From assembly GCA_965203435.1 (NCBI GenBank), contig CBDBCU010000008.1, positions 372,001-436,000 on the forward strand: DNA of 64,000 nucleotides. Direction: 5' to 3'. This document shows, in pieces, positions 51,438 to 60,239 of this stretch (its first letter is position 1; each line of letters opens with the position of its first letter). Origin of the DNA: CBDBCU01 sp965203435. GTDB taxonomy: Bacteria > Chloroflexota > Dehalococcoidia > Lucifugimonadales > UBA3495. Below the pieces are notes generated by a model that did not search any database, was not told where the DNA came from, and saw only the letters and a list, made by a program, of their open reading frames with translations. Both the position numbers and the translations under genes were made by a program.

Positions 51438-52880
51438 TCAGCCCCGGGCGGCGGCCATTGTTTTCAAGCGGGCCAGTTCCGGGGCGTCCGGGTCGGCGGT
51501 GGGCTGCCAGGCGGCGGCGGCTTGGGTCAGGGGGGCTTGGGCGGCGGCGGTTTGCCCTATGCTGGCCAAAGCCCGGCCGTAGCGGAAAGTGTCCCGGGCC
51601 GATTCCCGGCGGCTCAGCCGCGCCGTCAACATCTTTTCCGCTGGCTCAAAGCGTTCCGCCCGCAGATAAGCCTCCAGCAGGGTATCCTCAAAGACTTCCC
51701 GCTGGGCATGGCTGCCGCCGATGCGGGTCAGTTGGGGAAAGACCGGCTCCAGAAAATCCACCGCGGCGGCGTAATCCCCCTCAGCAAAGGCGGCAATGCC
51801 CTGGGCCAAGGGACGGATAATTTCCCGGGCCAGGGCATTGCCCTTATCCCCATCAGCGCGCAGGCGGTTCAGCATTTGCGCCATTAAGTCCCCATCGCCG
51901 GCGGCGGCAAAGGCCAGGGCGGCGTGGGCGTCCCGAAAGGCCGGGCCGGGCTGGTTGGCGGCCGGGGCCGCCTGCGCCTTGACTTCAGCCCAGGGCAAGG
52001 GCAAATCCGCGCCGCCGTAGATTTGCAGCCGCCACAGCAAAGAGGCGCTGTCGGCCAGGCCGGTGATGTCCTGGGCGATGGCGGTGGGACGAATCCAGTC
52101 CTCGTAAAGCTGCAAAGTTTCCCGATAACGGCCCTGGGCCAAGGCAAAGAGGGCTTGATGCCAGGACAGGTGGACATGATAGGGAGCTCGCGGGTCAAAG
52201 CCTTCCAGCCACGGCCCCAGGAAAGCGCCGCCGGTCGCGGCGTCGCCCCCTTCGAAGTAGACGTGGGTTACGGAATGGGCGGCCACGGCGTTGCCGGGAT
52301 ACTGCTCCAAGGAGCGCTCGGCCAGTTCCAGGGCCTGATCAAGGATGCCTACTTCGTGATGGGCAAAGGCGTATTGGCCCAGGAATGCCCAATCATCGCC
52401 GCAGTGGGGGGCGGACTGCTGCATCAGGGCAAAGAGGGCCGGGGGAAAGTCGGCGACGCCGGCCCCGCTGCAACCCAGCATATAAAGGCGCTGGGCCAGG
52501 CGCAGCAGCAGGGCATCCCGGGGATATTCGGCCAGATGTTCCTGCGCCCGGCGCAGGGCATAGGGGCCTTTGCCGTGCGCCCACATACTGACCGCTTCGA
52601 TGTGGCGGCGTTCCCGGCGGGGGATGCCGTCGGCCAAAGCCAGCCCCCGTTTGGCGCTTTCCCGGGCCGCTGCGGGATTGGCCCGGAGCATATACATATA
52701 GGCCAGGCAGCCGTGGGCCAGGGCAAAACCCTCGTCCAGGGCCAGAGCCTCCTGAAACTTCTCCTCCGGGCCGTACTGCTGGGCCAGCAGGCGGTCGGCC
52801 CCTTCCTGCCAGCAGGCGGCGGCGGCCGGGGAATGGGTGGAGAGGGTCATCCCGTAGCGGTCTTTAAGGGGGCCGGGCAT
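51438..52880 (-). CDS. Tetratricopeptide-repeat protein, TTC38-like
   Basis: 480 residues from ATG 52880 with GGAGG upstream. Helical-repeat protein: FQEALALDEGFALAHGCLAY, RAQEHLAEYPRDALLLRLAQ and ALELAERSLEQYPGNAVAAHSVTHVYFEGG are recognisable TPR units, and HLSWHQALFALAQGRY is a TTC38-type marker. It follows the PaREP1-like triplet by two bases on the same strand, so it is likely translated from the same message. It may be a scaffold. No enzymatic domain. Confidence 0.75.
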   Translation of the reverse strand: MPGPLKDRYGMTLSTHSPAAAACWQEGADRLLAQQYGPEEKFQEALALDEGFALAHGCLAYMYMLRANPAAARESAKRGLALADGIPRRERRHIEAVSMWAHGKGPYALRRAQEHLAEYPRDALLLRLAQRLYMLGCSGAGVADFPPALFALMQQSAPHCGDDWAFLGQYAFAHHEVGILDQALELAERSLEQYPGNAVAAHSVTHVYFEGGDAATGGAFLGPWLEGFDPRAPYHVHLSWHQALFALAQGRYRETLQLYEDWIRPTAIAQDITGLADSASLLWRLQIYGGADLPLPWAEVKAQAAPAANQPGPAFRDAHAALAFAAAGDGDLMAQMLNRLRADGDKGNALAREIIRPLAQGIAAFAEGDYAAAVDFLEPVFPQLTRIGGSHAQREVFEDTLLEAYLRAERFEPAEKMLTARLSRRESARDTFRYGRALASIGQTAAAQAPLTQAAAAWQPTADPDAPELARLKTMAAARG

Positions 52881-52882
52881 AG

Positions 52883-53440
52883 TTACACCTCCCGAATGTG
52901 CGGCGGTTTGACCGGGGGCAGGTTTTCCAGGGCGGGGCCGCTGAGCTCCGCGCCAAAGGCGGCCCGGTCGGGCAATGCGCGGGTCAATTCCCGTAGGCGG
53001 TGGGTGAAAACCCGTTGCTGCTGGGGGCTGAAACTGTTCCAATCCGGCGGCGGCGTCTGCCGGATTTGCTCCAGGGCTTGGCAGAAGTCCCGGGCCAAGG
53101 CCAGCATCGGCAGAACATCCGGGACGAAATCCTGATGCTCGTAGTTGTTGGTGTGCAGGTCCTCAAAGGCGCGGAAGTTGGCGTTGAAATCCGGCCGCCG
53201 CCACTCCTCAGCCAGATAATAAGCCGCCGCCCGCAGGTGGTTGTGGTAGCGGTGATTCCAGCCCCGTTGCTGGCATACGGCTTTGAGGGCGCTGGCTACG
53301 GCGTCCCAAATTTCCTCGGCGGCTTGCAGAGCGTCATCGTTGGACAAGGCCGCGGCGGCCTTGTCCAGATGTTCCTGGCTCAGTTCCGCATAGCGGTAGG
53401 GCGGCGAGGGGCGCAGTTTTTCTTGGGCTGGAGTGGTCAT
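52883..53440 (-). CDS. PaREP1/HEPN-like protein, tandem copy 3
   Basis: 185 residues. LSQEHLDKAAAALSNDDALQA followed by EEIWDAVASALKAVCQQRGW and NHRYHNHLRAAAYYLAEEW is the PaREP1-type helical bundle, which is a HEPN-superfamily fold. The C-terminus GAELSGPALENLPPVKPPHI is the family tail seen in all three tandem copies. It diverges most from its neighbours in the middle (RRPDFNANFRAFED). The stop is two bases before the TPR start. An RNase role is conceivable, but the R-x4-6-H motif is not clear. Confidence 0.6.
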   Translation of the reverse strand: MTTPAQEKLRPSPPYRYAELSQEHLDKAAAALSNDDALQAAEEIWDAVASALKAVCQQRGWNHRYHNHLRAAAYYLAEEWRRPDFNANFRAFEDLHTNNYEHQDFVPDVLPMLALARDFCQALEQIRQTPPPDWNSFSPQQQRVFTHRLRELTRALPDRAAFGAELSGPALENLPPVKPPHIREV

Positions 53441-53446
53441 TGGCTG

Positions 53447-54004
53447 TTACACCTCCCGAATGTGGGGCGGTTTTACCGGGGGCAGGTTTTCCAGGGCGGG
53501 GCCGCTGAGTTCCGCGCCAAAGGCCACCCGGTCGGGCAGGGGACGGGTCAGCGTCCGCCGAAAGCTGTTCAGTTCCCGAATGATTTCGGGGGTCAGATGT
53601 TCCTGGCTCGACGGTTCGGCCCCCCGCATCCGCAGGATTTCCCGGCAGTAGGATTTTGCCACCTCCAACCGCCGCTGCACTTCGCCCACATACCACTGAT
53701 GCTCGCAACCAGGGTTTTGCAGATTATCGATATAGGCGAACTCCAAGTCCAGGTCCGGGCGGTTCCATTCCAGAGCCAGATAGACGGCCGCCGACCGCAG
53801 GTGGTTGTGGTAGCGGTGATTCCAGCCCCGTTCCTGACAAACGGCTTTGAGGGCGCTGGCTACGGCGTCCCAAATTTCCTCGGAGGCTTGCAAAGCGTCA
53901 TCATTGGCCAGGGCCACGGCGGCCTTGTCCAAGTGTTCCGCGCTCAGTTCCCCATAGCGGTAAGGCGGCGAGGGCCGCAGTTTTTCCTGGGATGGGGTGG
54001 TCAT
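53447..54004 (-). CDS. PaREP1/HEPN-like protein, tandem copy 2
   Basis: 185 residues, about the same sequence as copy 3 in the first 70 residues (SPPYRYGELSAEHLDKAAVA, QASEEIWDAVASALKAV) and closer to copy 1 after that (HQWYVGEVQRRLEVAKSY, RTLTRPLPDRVAFGAEL). ATG 54004 overlaps the stop of copy 1 (ATGA). Copy 2 therefore looks like a mosaic of its two neighbours, which suggests gene conversion. Confidence 0.6.
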   Translation of the reverse strand: MTTPSQEKLRPSPPYRYGELSAEHLDKAAVALANDDALQASEEIWDAVASALKAVCQERGWNHRYHNHLRSAAVYLALEWNRPDLDLEFAYIDNLQNPGCEHQWYVGEVQRRLEVAKSYCREILRMRGAEPSSQEHLTPEIIRELNSFRRTLTRPLPDRVAFGAELSGPALENLPPVKPPHIREV

Positions 54005-54567
54005 TGGCCGTTCACCTCCGGAATGTGCGGCGGCTTTACCGGGGGCAAGGCGTCCAATTCCGGGCCGCTGAGTTCCGCGCCAAAGGCCACCCGGTCGGGC
54101 AGGGGACGGGTCAGCGTCCGCTGAAAGTGGGCCATTTCCCGCGTCATTGCCGGAGTCAGATGTTCCTGGCTCGGCGGTTCGGCCCCCCGCATCCGCAGGA
54201 TTTCCTGAGCGTAGGATTTTGCCACCTCCAGCCGCCGTTGCACCTCCGCCACATACCACTGATGTTCGTAATAGTTGGTATGGACATTCTCGATGTAGCC
54301 GAAGGTCACATCCAGGTCGGGGCGGTTCCACTCCAGGGACAGGTAGATGGCGGCCGCCCGCAGGTGGTTGTGGAAACGGTGATTCCAACCCCGTTCCTGG
54401 CATACGGCTTTGAGGGCGCTGGAGACCACGCCCCAGACGGCTTCCGAGGCTTGCAGGGCATTGCCGGCATCCAGAAACTCCTGGGCTTCGACGATATGTT
54501 CCTGGCTCAGTTCCGCATAGCGGTACGGCGGGGAGGGATGCAGTTGTCCCGAGGACGAAGTGGTCAT
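54001..54567 (-). CDS. PaREP1/HEPN-like protein, tandem copy 1
   Basis: 188 residues, first gene of the minus-strand operon. SPPYRYAELSQEHIVEAQEF, LQASEAVWGVVSSALKAVC and HFQRTLTRPLPDRVAFGAEL are shared with copies 2 and 3. AAGGAG lies before ATG 54567. It overlaps copy 2 by ATGA. Together with the TPR gene it forms a four-gene unit. A related solitary gene is at 9624. Function unknown; the HEPN relationship is by sequence pattern only. Confidence 0.6.
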   Translation of the reverse strand: MTTSSSGQLHPSPPYRYAELSQEHIVEAQEFLDAGNALQASEAVWGVVSSALKAVCQERGWNHRFHNHLRAAAIYLSLEWNRPDLDVTFGYIENVHTNYYEHQWYVAEVQRRLEVAKSYAQEILRMRGAEPPSQEHLTPAMTREMAHFQRTLTRPLPDRVAFGAELSGPELDALPPVKPPHIPEVNGQ

Positions 54568-54608
54568 TGTCTGTTCTCCTTAAAGGGGCTGCCTTTATGA
54601 TACCACTG

Positions 54609-54634
54609 CCGGGCCGGGAATGTACCCGGCCCGG
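54609..54634 (-). terminator. GC-rich hairpin after the alcohol dehydrogenase
   Basis: CCGGGCCGGG, loop AATGTA, CCCGGCCCGG, between the dehydrogenase end and the PaREP1 operon. No T run follows. Confidence 0.5.
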
Positions 54635-54643
54635 GTTGCCCGT

Positions 54644-55741
54644 TTAAGCCTCCGGGAGGCGGATTACCGAGCGCAGGGTTTCGCCCCGTTCCATCGCCGC
54701 AAAGGCGGCCTCGGTGTCCTCCAGGGCAATAATCCCGGACACTACCCGGTCTAAATCCAGTTCCCCGGACAGATAGTAGTTAGCCAGCAGGGGAAAGTCC
54801 CGGGAGGGCAGGTTGTCGCCGTACCAGCTGACCCGCAGGGAACCGCCCAAGCCAAAGAATTGCAGCATTGGCACTTCCGCCACCATCGTCGGGTCAGGGA
54901 CGCCAATCAGCACGCAGGTGCCGGCCAAATCCCGCGACCACAGGGCTTGCAGCAGGGTTTGCGGCATTCCTACGCACTCAAAGGAATAGTCCACGCCGTG
55001 ACCATCGGTCAATTCCTTGATGGCGGCCACCGGATCCCCTTGGGCGGCGTTGACGGCATCGGTAGCGCCGAACTCTTTGGCCCAGGCCAGCTTGTTGTCG
55101 GCAATGTCCACGGCGATAATTTTGGCGGCCCGGGCCAGTTTGGCCCCCATAATGACGCTGGAGCCGATGCCGCCGCAGCCAAAGACGGCGACGCTGCTGC
55201 CCCGGCGCACTCCGGCGGTGTAGAGAACGGCGCCCACGCCGGTGGTTACGCCGCAGCCCAGCAGACTGGCTTGCTCCGGCGGACAGGCGGCCGGCACCGG
55301 CACGGCTTGCCGGGCCGCCACGACGGTGTGAGTGCAAAAGGTGCCAATGCCCAGGGCCGGGTTGAGGACCGCGCCGTCTTTCCGGGCGGTCATTCGCGGC
55401 TGGGCGTTAAGGCTGGCGGCGCAGAGGTTGGGCTGGCCCAGAGCGCAGAACCGGCAGTAACCGCAGGGGGCGCGCCAGGCCAATACCACATAATCGCCCA
55501 CTTCGGGACTGGTTACGCCCGCGCCGACGGCGGCGACAATGCCGGAACCCTCGTGGCCCAGCAGATAGGGAAACTCGTCGCTGATTTTCCCCTGCTTGTA
55601 GTGCAGGTCGGTATGGCAGACGCCGCTGGCCTGAATCCGCACCAGCACTTCCCCCGGGCCGGGGTCGTCAATGATGATGTCCTCGAGCAAAGCCGGCTCG
55701 CCGGCAGACCGGGAAATAACGCCTTGTCCGTTGATGGGCAT
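54644..55741 (-). CDS. Zinc-dependent alcohol dehydrogenase, class III/mycothiol type
   Basis: 365 residues of the MDR family. Catalytic Zn site GVCHTDLHY and LGHEGSGIV, structural four-Cys lobe CGYCRFCALGQPNLC, Rossmann motif VAVFGCGGIGSSV. Closest to S-(hydroxymethyl)mycothiol or glutathione dehydrogenases (formaldehyde oxidation), though aryl and other alcohols remain possible. GGAGG precedes ATG 55741. Nothing nearby suggests a C1 pathway. Confidence 0.9.
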   Translation of the reverse strand: MPINGQGVISRSAGEPALLEDIIIDDPGPGEVLVRIQASGVCHTDLHYKQGKISDEFPYLLGHEGSGIVAAVGAGVTSPEVGDYVVLAWRAPCGYCRFCALGQPNLCAASLNAQPRMTARKDGAVLNPALGIGTFCTHTVVAARQAVPVPAACPPEQASLLGCGVTTGVGAVLYTAGVRRGSSVAVFGCGGIGSSVIMGAKLARAAKIIAVDIADNKLAWAKEFGATDAVNAAQGDPVAAIKELTDGHGVDYSFECVGMPQTLLQALWSRDLAGTCVLIGVPDPTMVAEVPMLQFFGLGGSLRVSWYGDNLPSRDFPLLANYYLSGELDLDRVVSGIIALEDTEAAFAAMERGETLRSVIRLPEA

Positions 55742-55840
55742 AGCAGAAACCTCCGAATGTGTATTGCCGGTTGCTGTTGATGCTGGGGATGGAATATCCG
55801 GGCCTTGCCGGCTGGCGGCGGCGATAAGGATGCCTGCCGC

Positions 55841-56137
55841 CTAGCCGCCGGCCGCTGGGGATTTTTGCGGCCGGGCCGGTTCTGCCGCCGCGTCTTTAAC
55901 CGGCTCGGCTTTTTGGCCGGCTTTGCCGTCCTTGCCGTCTTGGGCGGCCGGCCGGGCGGCGGTCAGGATGGGGAGCAGCAGTTCGGCGGCGTGGTCAAGG
56001 GTAAAACCTACGGCGTCGCCCGCGGCGTCATAGTCCACGATAAGGTTCTCCGCCACATCGTCCGCAGCGCTGGCCGGCTCGCCGTTCCAAAGGGACAGGG
56101 TATCGGTGTCGCCGTAGTAGGAAATCCGCAGTTTCAT
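55841..56137 (-). CDS. DUF2283-like small protein
   Basis: 98 residues. The N-terminal MKLRISYYGDTDTLSLWNGE, AENLIVDYDAAGDAVGFTL and the HAAELL helix fit the DUF2283 beta-sheet family, often an antitoxin-like partner. The last 40 residues are a Lys/Pro/Ala tail. The start overlaps the upstream gene stop (ATGA), so the two are coupled. Confidence 0.6.
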   Translation of the reverse strand: MKLRISYYGDTDTLSLWNGEPASAADDVAENLIVDYDAAGDAVGFTLDHAAELLLPILTAARPAAQDGKDGKAGQKAEPVKDAAAEPARPQKSPAAGG

Positions 56138-56373
56138 GGCCGCCCCCACTGGTTAAGTTTCTTGTGGTCGAAAAACCGGTTAAGCAACTTCCCGTCGGCA
56201 ACGATCACCCGAAGCCACTTATCCGCTTCCTGAATATAGCCCCAATACCGGATTCTCCCGTCCGGCTGGGTTTCGGAGTGGTACGGATTGGCTAACACCC
56301 GTTCAACCCACTCCTGACGAACTTCCGGGTGCTTTCGCTGGACTTCTCCGTCGTAGTAAGCGGTAGTTTCCAT
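56134..56373 (-). CDS. DUF4258-like small protein, likely partner of DUF2283
   Basis: 79 residues. HPEVRQEWVERVLANPYHSE, DGRIRYWGYIQEADKWLRVIV and a terminal NRFFDHK give the DUF4258/BrnT-like pattern (KR-E-W..VL..P). Paired with DUF2283, this is a proposed toxin-antitoxin layout. ATG 56373 is the only supported start. Confidence 0.55.
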   Translation of the reverse strand: METTAYYDGEVQRKHPEVRQEWVERVLANPYHSETQPDGRIRYWGYIQEADKWLRVIVADGKLLNRFFDHKKLNQWGRP

Positions 56374-56588
56374 TCGTCCATTATACCCCAAACCCGGCCG
56401 CCCTTAAACCGCCCCCTCCCGTGCCAAATCCGCCAGTTCCGCATTGCTCAGGCCGCCGGGCCTCGACGCACCCGGTTAATCGGATAGGGGTACGCGGGAA
56501 ATGGATACCCCTTTCTAGCCACCCAGCGGCAAGGCGGGCGGTTGTGGTATGATGGGTTTGCCGGTATGCTGTCTTTGAGAGGTCTATT

Positions 56589-57482
56589 ATGCCGGAAAGC
56601 TACAATATCGTTGCAGTAACCGCCGAGCAGGTGCTTCATCAGGAAAGCATGGGCAGCAAGCGGAAGTTCTGGTACCGCAATCCGGGCGACGCTGTTGGCG
56701 CGGATTGGCTTTTCAAGTATCCCCGCGCCGGCAGTGGCGAACATTGGGCGGAGAAAATTGCGGCGGAAGTGGCGGGACTTTTGGGCATTTCTTGCGCCCG
56801 GGTGGAATTAGCCACCTTTCAGGGTACGCCGGGTTCGGCGACGGAGTCTTTTGCAGCCACCGGCGAGGGATTGATTCACGGCAATCAATTGCTCCAGCAG
56901 ACGATTCGGGACTATGACCCGGAAAAGCGATACCGGCAGTCTTATCATACGCTGGAAAACATCCGGCAGACCTTGGCACGGGTTCTCGACAAGTCGGAAA
57001 GGGCCGGCAATCCCGAACTCCAATTTGCCGAGTATCTGATTCTGGATGCGGTGATTGGGAACACCGACCGGCATCATGAGAACTGGGGCGTGCTTTGGGA
57101 TTCTGCCGACGCTATTCAGCAAGGGGTGTTAGCCCCTTCCTTCGATCACGCTTCCGCTCTGGGCCGGGAAATTTCCGATGAAATTCGGGCTAGACGCTTG
57201 AAAGAGGGCAGCGTGGGCGCCTATGCCGAAAGAGGGCGCGGCGGTATTTACCTGGCGGAGGCCGACCAACGATCGCCTAGTCCCCTGGATTTGGTAAGGC
57301 GGGCCTGCGACACCTACCCGGAGGTCTTTCGTCCTAGCTTGGCAAAGTTGGCAAGGCTGACGGAAAGTAATATACTGGAAATAGTGAACCGCATCCCGGA
57401 GGACTGGATGACTGATTTGCAACGGGATTTCGCCGTTGCAATGATGCAGTACGGCATCCGGCAATTAGTCGAGTTGACCTGA
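56589..57482 (+). CDS. HipA-like kinase, N-terminal domain missing
   Basis: 297 residues. AVIGNTDRHHENWGVL (catalytic loop, D and N) and LAPSFDHASALGREI (DFG-like metal site) are HipA kinase C-terminal features. The chain is short compared with HipA (about 440), because the HipA N-terminal domain is absent. It overlaps the next gene by one base (TGATG), so its partner is the HIRAN protein. TATGAT lies near 56548. A stress kinase acting on a tRNA synthetase is the known role of HipA; here the target is unknown. Confidence 0.7.
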   Translation: MPESYNIVAVTAEQVLHQESMGSKRKFWYRNPGDAVGADWLFKYPRAGSGEHWAEKIAAEVAGLLGISCARVELATFQGTPGSATESFAATGEGLIHGNQLLQQTIRDYDPEKRYRQSYHTLENIRQTLARVLDKSERAGNPELQFAEYLILDAVIGNTDRHHENWGVLWDSADAIQQGVLAPSFDHASALGREISDEIRARRLKEGSVGAYAERGRGGIYLAEADQRSPSPLDLVRRACDTYPEVFRPSLAKLARLTESNILEIVNRIPEDWMTDLQRDFAVAMMQYGIRQLVELT

Positions 57483-58228
57483 TGGCAGAACGAACCTTGT
57501 TTCTGGCCTGGCACGGCGCGCAGGAAAATCGTTTATGGTTTCCAGTAGGCCGGCTGGACGCCGATGTCGCCGCGGCCAACTATCGCTTCCGTTATACCGG
57601 CGGCGCAAAACGGGCGCAGCGGGAAGCCGGCTATCCCTTGCTGGTCGAGTTTCCCGATTTGCAGCGGGAATATCAGTCTCCCGACCTGTTCTACCTGTTT
57701 CAGAACCGCATTATGTCCCCGAAGCGGCCGGATTTCCCGAGCTATCTGGAAACCCTTGACCTGAATGGGGATGCCGACCCTATTGAAATTCTGGCGGCCA
57801 ACGGGGGGGAACGGGTAACGGACCGCTACGAAGTTTTCCCCAAACCCGGCCGGCAGGAGGACGGTTCTTTCGCCTACCGGTTTTTCCTGCACGGCTGGCG
57901 TTATGCCAGTGCATCCGCTCAGGAACGAATGGATTGCCTGAAACCCGGGGAAAGCCTGGTGGTGTCCTTAGAACTGAATAATCCGGTAGTCGGGCGGGGA
58001 GTGCAAATTCAGACCGCCGACTATCAGATGATTGGGTGGGCGCCCCATTATCTGGTCGAGGATATTTGCAATGCGGTTATTTCCGCCTCCAGCAGATATG
58101 CGGCCCGGGTAGTGCGGCTCAATCCGCAGCCCGCGCCGTCAAAACAGCGCTTGCTGGTCGAACTCCGCATTTATTGGAAGCGGCGGGAGCCGATGACGGG
58201 CAAAGATTTCCAACCCCTGGTCGGCTAA
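57482..58228 (+). CDS. HIRAN-domain protein, partner of the HipA-like kinase
   Basis: 248 residues. The N-terminal part (TLFLAWHGAQENRLWFPVGRL, LLVEFPDLQREY) resembles the HipA N-terminal region. The C-terminal LKPGESLVVSLELNNPVVGR, YQMIGWAPHYLVEDI is HIRAN-like, a single-stranded DNA-end-binding fold also found beside HipA-like kinases. The start overlaps the kinase stop. It may be the missing N-terminal lobe in trans or a nucleic-acid sensor. Confidence 0.65.
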   Translation: MAERTLFLAWHGAQENRLWFPVGRLDADVAAANYRFRYTGGAKRAQREAGYPLLVEFPDLQREYQSPDLFYLFQNRIMSPKRPDFPSYLETLDLNGDADPIEILAANGGERVTDRYEVFPKPGRQEDGSFAYRFFLHGWRYASASAQERMDCLKPGESLVVSLELNNPVVGRGVQIQTADYQMIGWAPHYLVEDICNAVISASSRYAARVVRLNPQPAPSKQRLLVELRIYWKRREPMTGKDFQPLVG

Positions 58229-58265
58229 CCATCTATCCCAAACCACCACCCCCCACCACAAAAAG

Positions 58266-58293
58266 GGGCGCCGACCATGGTCGGCGCCCTTTT
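58266..58293. terminator. Bidirectional terminator
   Basis: GGGCGCCGAC, loop CATG, GTCGGCGCCC, then TTTT on the plus strand and a T run on the minus strand too. It separates the HIRAN gene from tRNA-Ser. Confidence 0.85.
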
Positions 58294-58304
58294 CCCTTGT
58301 TTGC

Positions 58305-58394
58305 TGGCGGAGAGAGCGGGATTCGAACCCGCGATACCCTTGCGGATATACCGGTTTTCGAGACCGGCGCCTTCAACCACTCGGCCACCTCTCC
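58305..58394 (-). tRNA. tRNA-Ser (CGA)
   Basis: 90 bases including CCA. Acceptor GGAGAGG/TCTCTCC, anticodon stem CCGGT/ACCGG with CTCGAAA loop (anticodon CGA), long variable arm typical of Ser, T-loop TTCGAAT. Confidence 0.92.
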
Positions 58395-58446
58395 GCTTTG
58401 CCGCCGCCATTGCTGATAATGCAATCGGCGGGGCTGTCCCCCTATT

Positions 58447-60117
58447 TTAACCGATCGTGGCGGCCGGAGGGAAGTATTCCGCTACCGGAATTTCCACGAC
58501 GCTGGGGCCGTCCAGGGCCAGGGCCGCTTGCACGGCGGCGGCGATGTCCTCCGGCCGTTCCACATAGTAGCCCTTGGCCCCATAAACCTCGGCCAGGCGG
58601 TCAAAGCGGGGATTTTCCAAGTCCACCCCGATATACTTGCGGTCGAAGTAACGCTGCTGCTGCGCCTTTTCCGCGCCGTGGCAGCCGTTGTTCAGCACCA
58701 GGTTGACCAGGGGGATGCTTTTGCGTACCGCCGTATTCAGCTCTTGGGAAGTGTAGAGAAAGCCGCCATCCCCCTGAATGCTTACCGCCGGGCGGTCGGG
58801 CCGGCCCAGCTTGGTACCCAATCCCACGCAAAGGCCCATCCCCAAGCCGCCCTGGCCGGCGTAGTTGAACATAGTGCGCGGCAGTTCGTAGTTCAGCCGG
58901 TCGTAAGACAGGCCGGGAGCTACGCCGGCGTCAATCGTTACCATACAATCCCGGGGCAGAACTTTGACCAGTTCCCGATAGACCCGCTGCGGCGGCAGCG
59001 GATCTCCGGTCAAGGCATCCTCCGCGGCCAAGCGGGCCTGGCGGCGGGATTTCAGGGCGGTGATGGTTGCCGTCCATTCCGGGTTGGCCTTGCCCTCCGG
59101 AAATTGCTGCCGCAGGGTATCCAACAGCTGCCGGCCGACGGCTTGGGCATCGCCGACAATGCCTACGGCCACCGGATAGTTGCGCCCGATTTCCTGCGGG
59201 TCAATATCCACCTGAATAATGCGGGTTTCGGGATTGATAACGCTGTAATCCCAACCCGTGCTGCCCTGATTGATCCGGCTGCCCAGGGCCAGGATCACAT
59301 CGGCCCGGTGCAGCGCTTCCAGGGCTTCGCCGGCCCCGCGGCCGCCGGGCGGGCCGACATAAAGGCGGTGGCTGTTGGGAAAGGCGTCATTATGGCCGTA
59401 AGACGGCACTACCGCCAAATCCAGGTGTTCGGCCAGGGCCACCGCTTCGGCCGTGGCTTCGGCGTCAATGATGCCGCCGCCGGCCAGCAGCAGCGGCCGT
59501 TGGGCCTGGGCCAATAGCGCGGCGGCCTGGGCTACCGCTTCGGCGTCGCCGGGCGTTTTGTCCAGGGCCGCTCGGTAGGTTTGCGGCCGGGCGATGTCGC
59601 CGTCGATGGTCTGCCCGTCAATCAAATCCCGGGGGATGTCCAGCAAGACCGGGCCGCGCTTGCCGTACAGGGCGGCGCGAAAGGCATAGTGCAGCATTTC
59701 CGGGATGCGTTCCGTCTTGTTGACCTGCAAAGCCAGGCGGGTAACGGCCTGGAAAATGCTGACCAGGTCAAACTCCTGCGCCCCGTCCCGATAGATATAA
59801 TCCTGGGCGGCGTTGCCGGCGATGACGATGACCGGGGCCCGGCCTTTGTGGGCCAGGGAAATGCCGGTAGCCAGGTTGATGGTGCCGGGGCCGGAGGTGG
59901 TAACGCAGGCCGCCGGCTTGCCGGAGGCCCGGGCGTAGCCATAGGCCATAAAAGCCGCGCCCTCCTCGTGGCGGGTGTCAATGAAATGCACATCCTCCCG
60001 CCCGTAAAGTTCGGTAACAATACTGTTGGTAGTAGTGCCGACCACGCCAAAGATATGGTCGACGCCCTCGGCCCGCAGCCCTTCCACGATGGCCTGACCG
60101 GCCGTCCTCTGCGCCAT
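58447..60117 (-). CDS. Thiamine diphosphate-dependent enzyme, acetolactate synthase-like
   Basis: 556 residues with the three ThDP-family domains. Catalytic Glu in RHEEGAAFMAYGYAR, the central domain GGGIIDAEA..., and the GDGGFLYTSQELNT...NN motif that binds ThDP-Mg. It belongs to the acetolactate synthase/oxalyl-CoA decarboxylase superfamily but has no small subunit next to it. Sulfoacetaldehyde acetyltransferase, benzoylformate decarboxylase or glyoxylate carboligase are all possible. GGGGGA lies before ATG 60117. It stands alone on the strand. Confidence 0.85.
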   Translation of the reverse strand: MAQRTAGQAIVEGLRAEGVDHIFGVVGTTTNSIVTELYGREDVHFIDTRHEEGAAFMAYGYARASGKPAACVTTSGPGTINLATGISLAHKGRAPVIVIAGNAAQDYIYRDGAQEFDLVSIFQAVTRLALQVNKTERIPEMLHYAFRAALYGKRGPVLLDIPRDLIDGQTIDGDIARPQTYRAALDKTPGDAEAVAQAAALLAQAQRPLLLAGGGIIDAEATAEAVALAEHLDLAVVPSYGHNDAFPNSHRLYVGPPGGRGAGEALEALHRADVILALGSRINQGSTGWDYSVINPETRIIQVDIDPQEIGRNYPVAVGIVGDAQAVGRQLLDTLRQQFPEGKANPEWTATITALKSRRQARLAAEDALTGDPLPPQRVYRELVKVLPRDCMVTIDAGVAPGLSYDRLNYELPRTMFNYAGQGGLGMGLCVGLGTKLGRPDRPAVSIQGDGGFLYTSQELNTAVRKSIPLVNLVLNNGCHGAEKAQQQRYFDRKYIGVDLENPRFDRLAEVYGAKGYYVERPEDIAAAVQAALALDGPSVVEIPVAEYFPPAATIG

Positions 60118-60239
60118 TCGTTATCCCCCCGGCGGCTGATTTTCCGCCCGGGCCCGGAATAAATCCGGGGCCGGCGGAACCGCCGGGATTTATTGTAGCA
60201 CATTTTTAGGGATGGGGTTTTGGAGGAAAGCAGCAGAGT

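Noticed and set aside
53447..54403. Longer frame extending PaREP1-like copy 2 upstream
   Set aside because: The extra part overlaps copy 1 in another frame; ATG 54004 overlaps the copy 1 stop as ATGA and aligns with the starts of the paralogs.
56401..56480. Minus-strand open end reading ...GGLSNAELADLAREGAV then stop
   Set aside because: Only about 22 codons, no start or ribosome site; perhaps a gene remnant, too little to annotate.
58265..58293. GC-rich palindrome as an attachment site beside tRNA-Ser
   Set aside because: It is a terminator by structure and T run, and no integrase or matching direct repeat of the tRNA end is seen.
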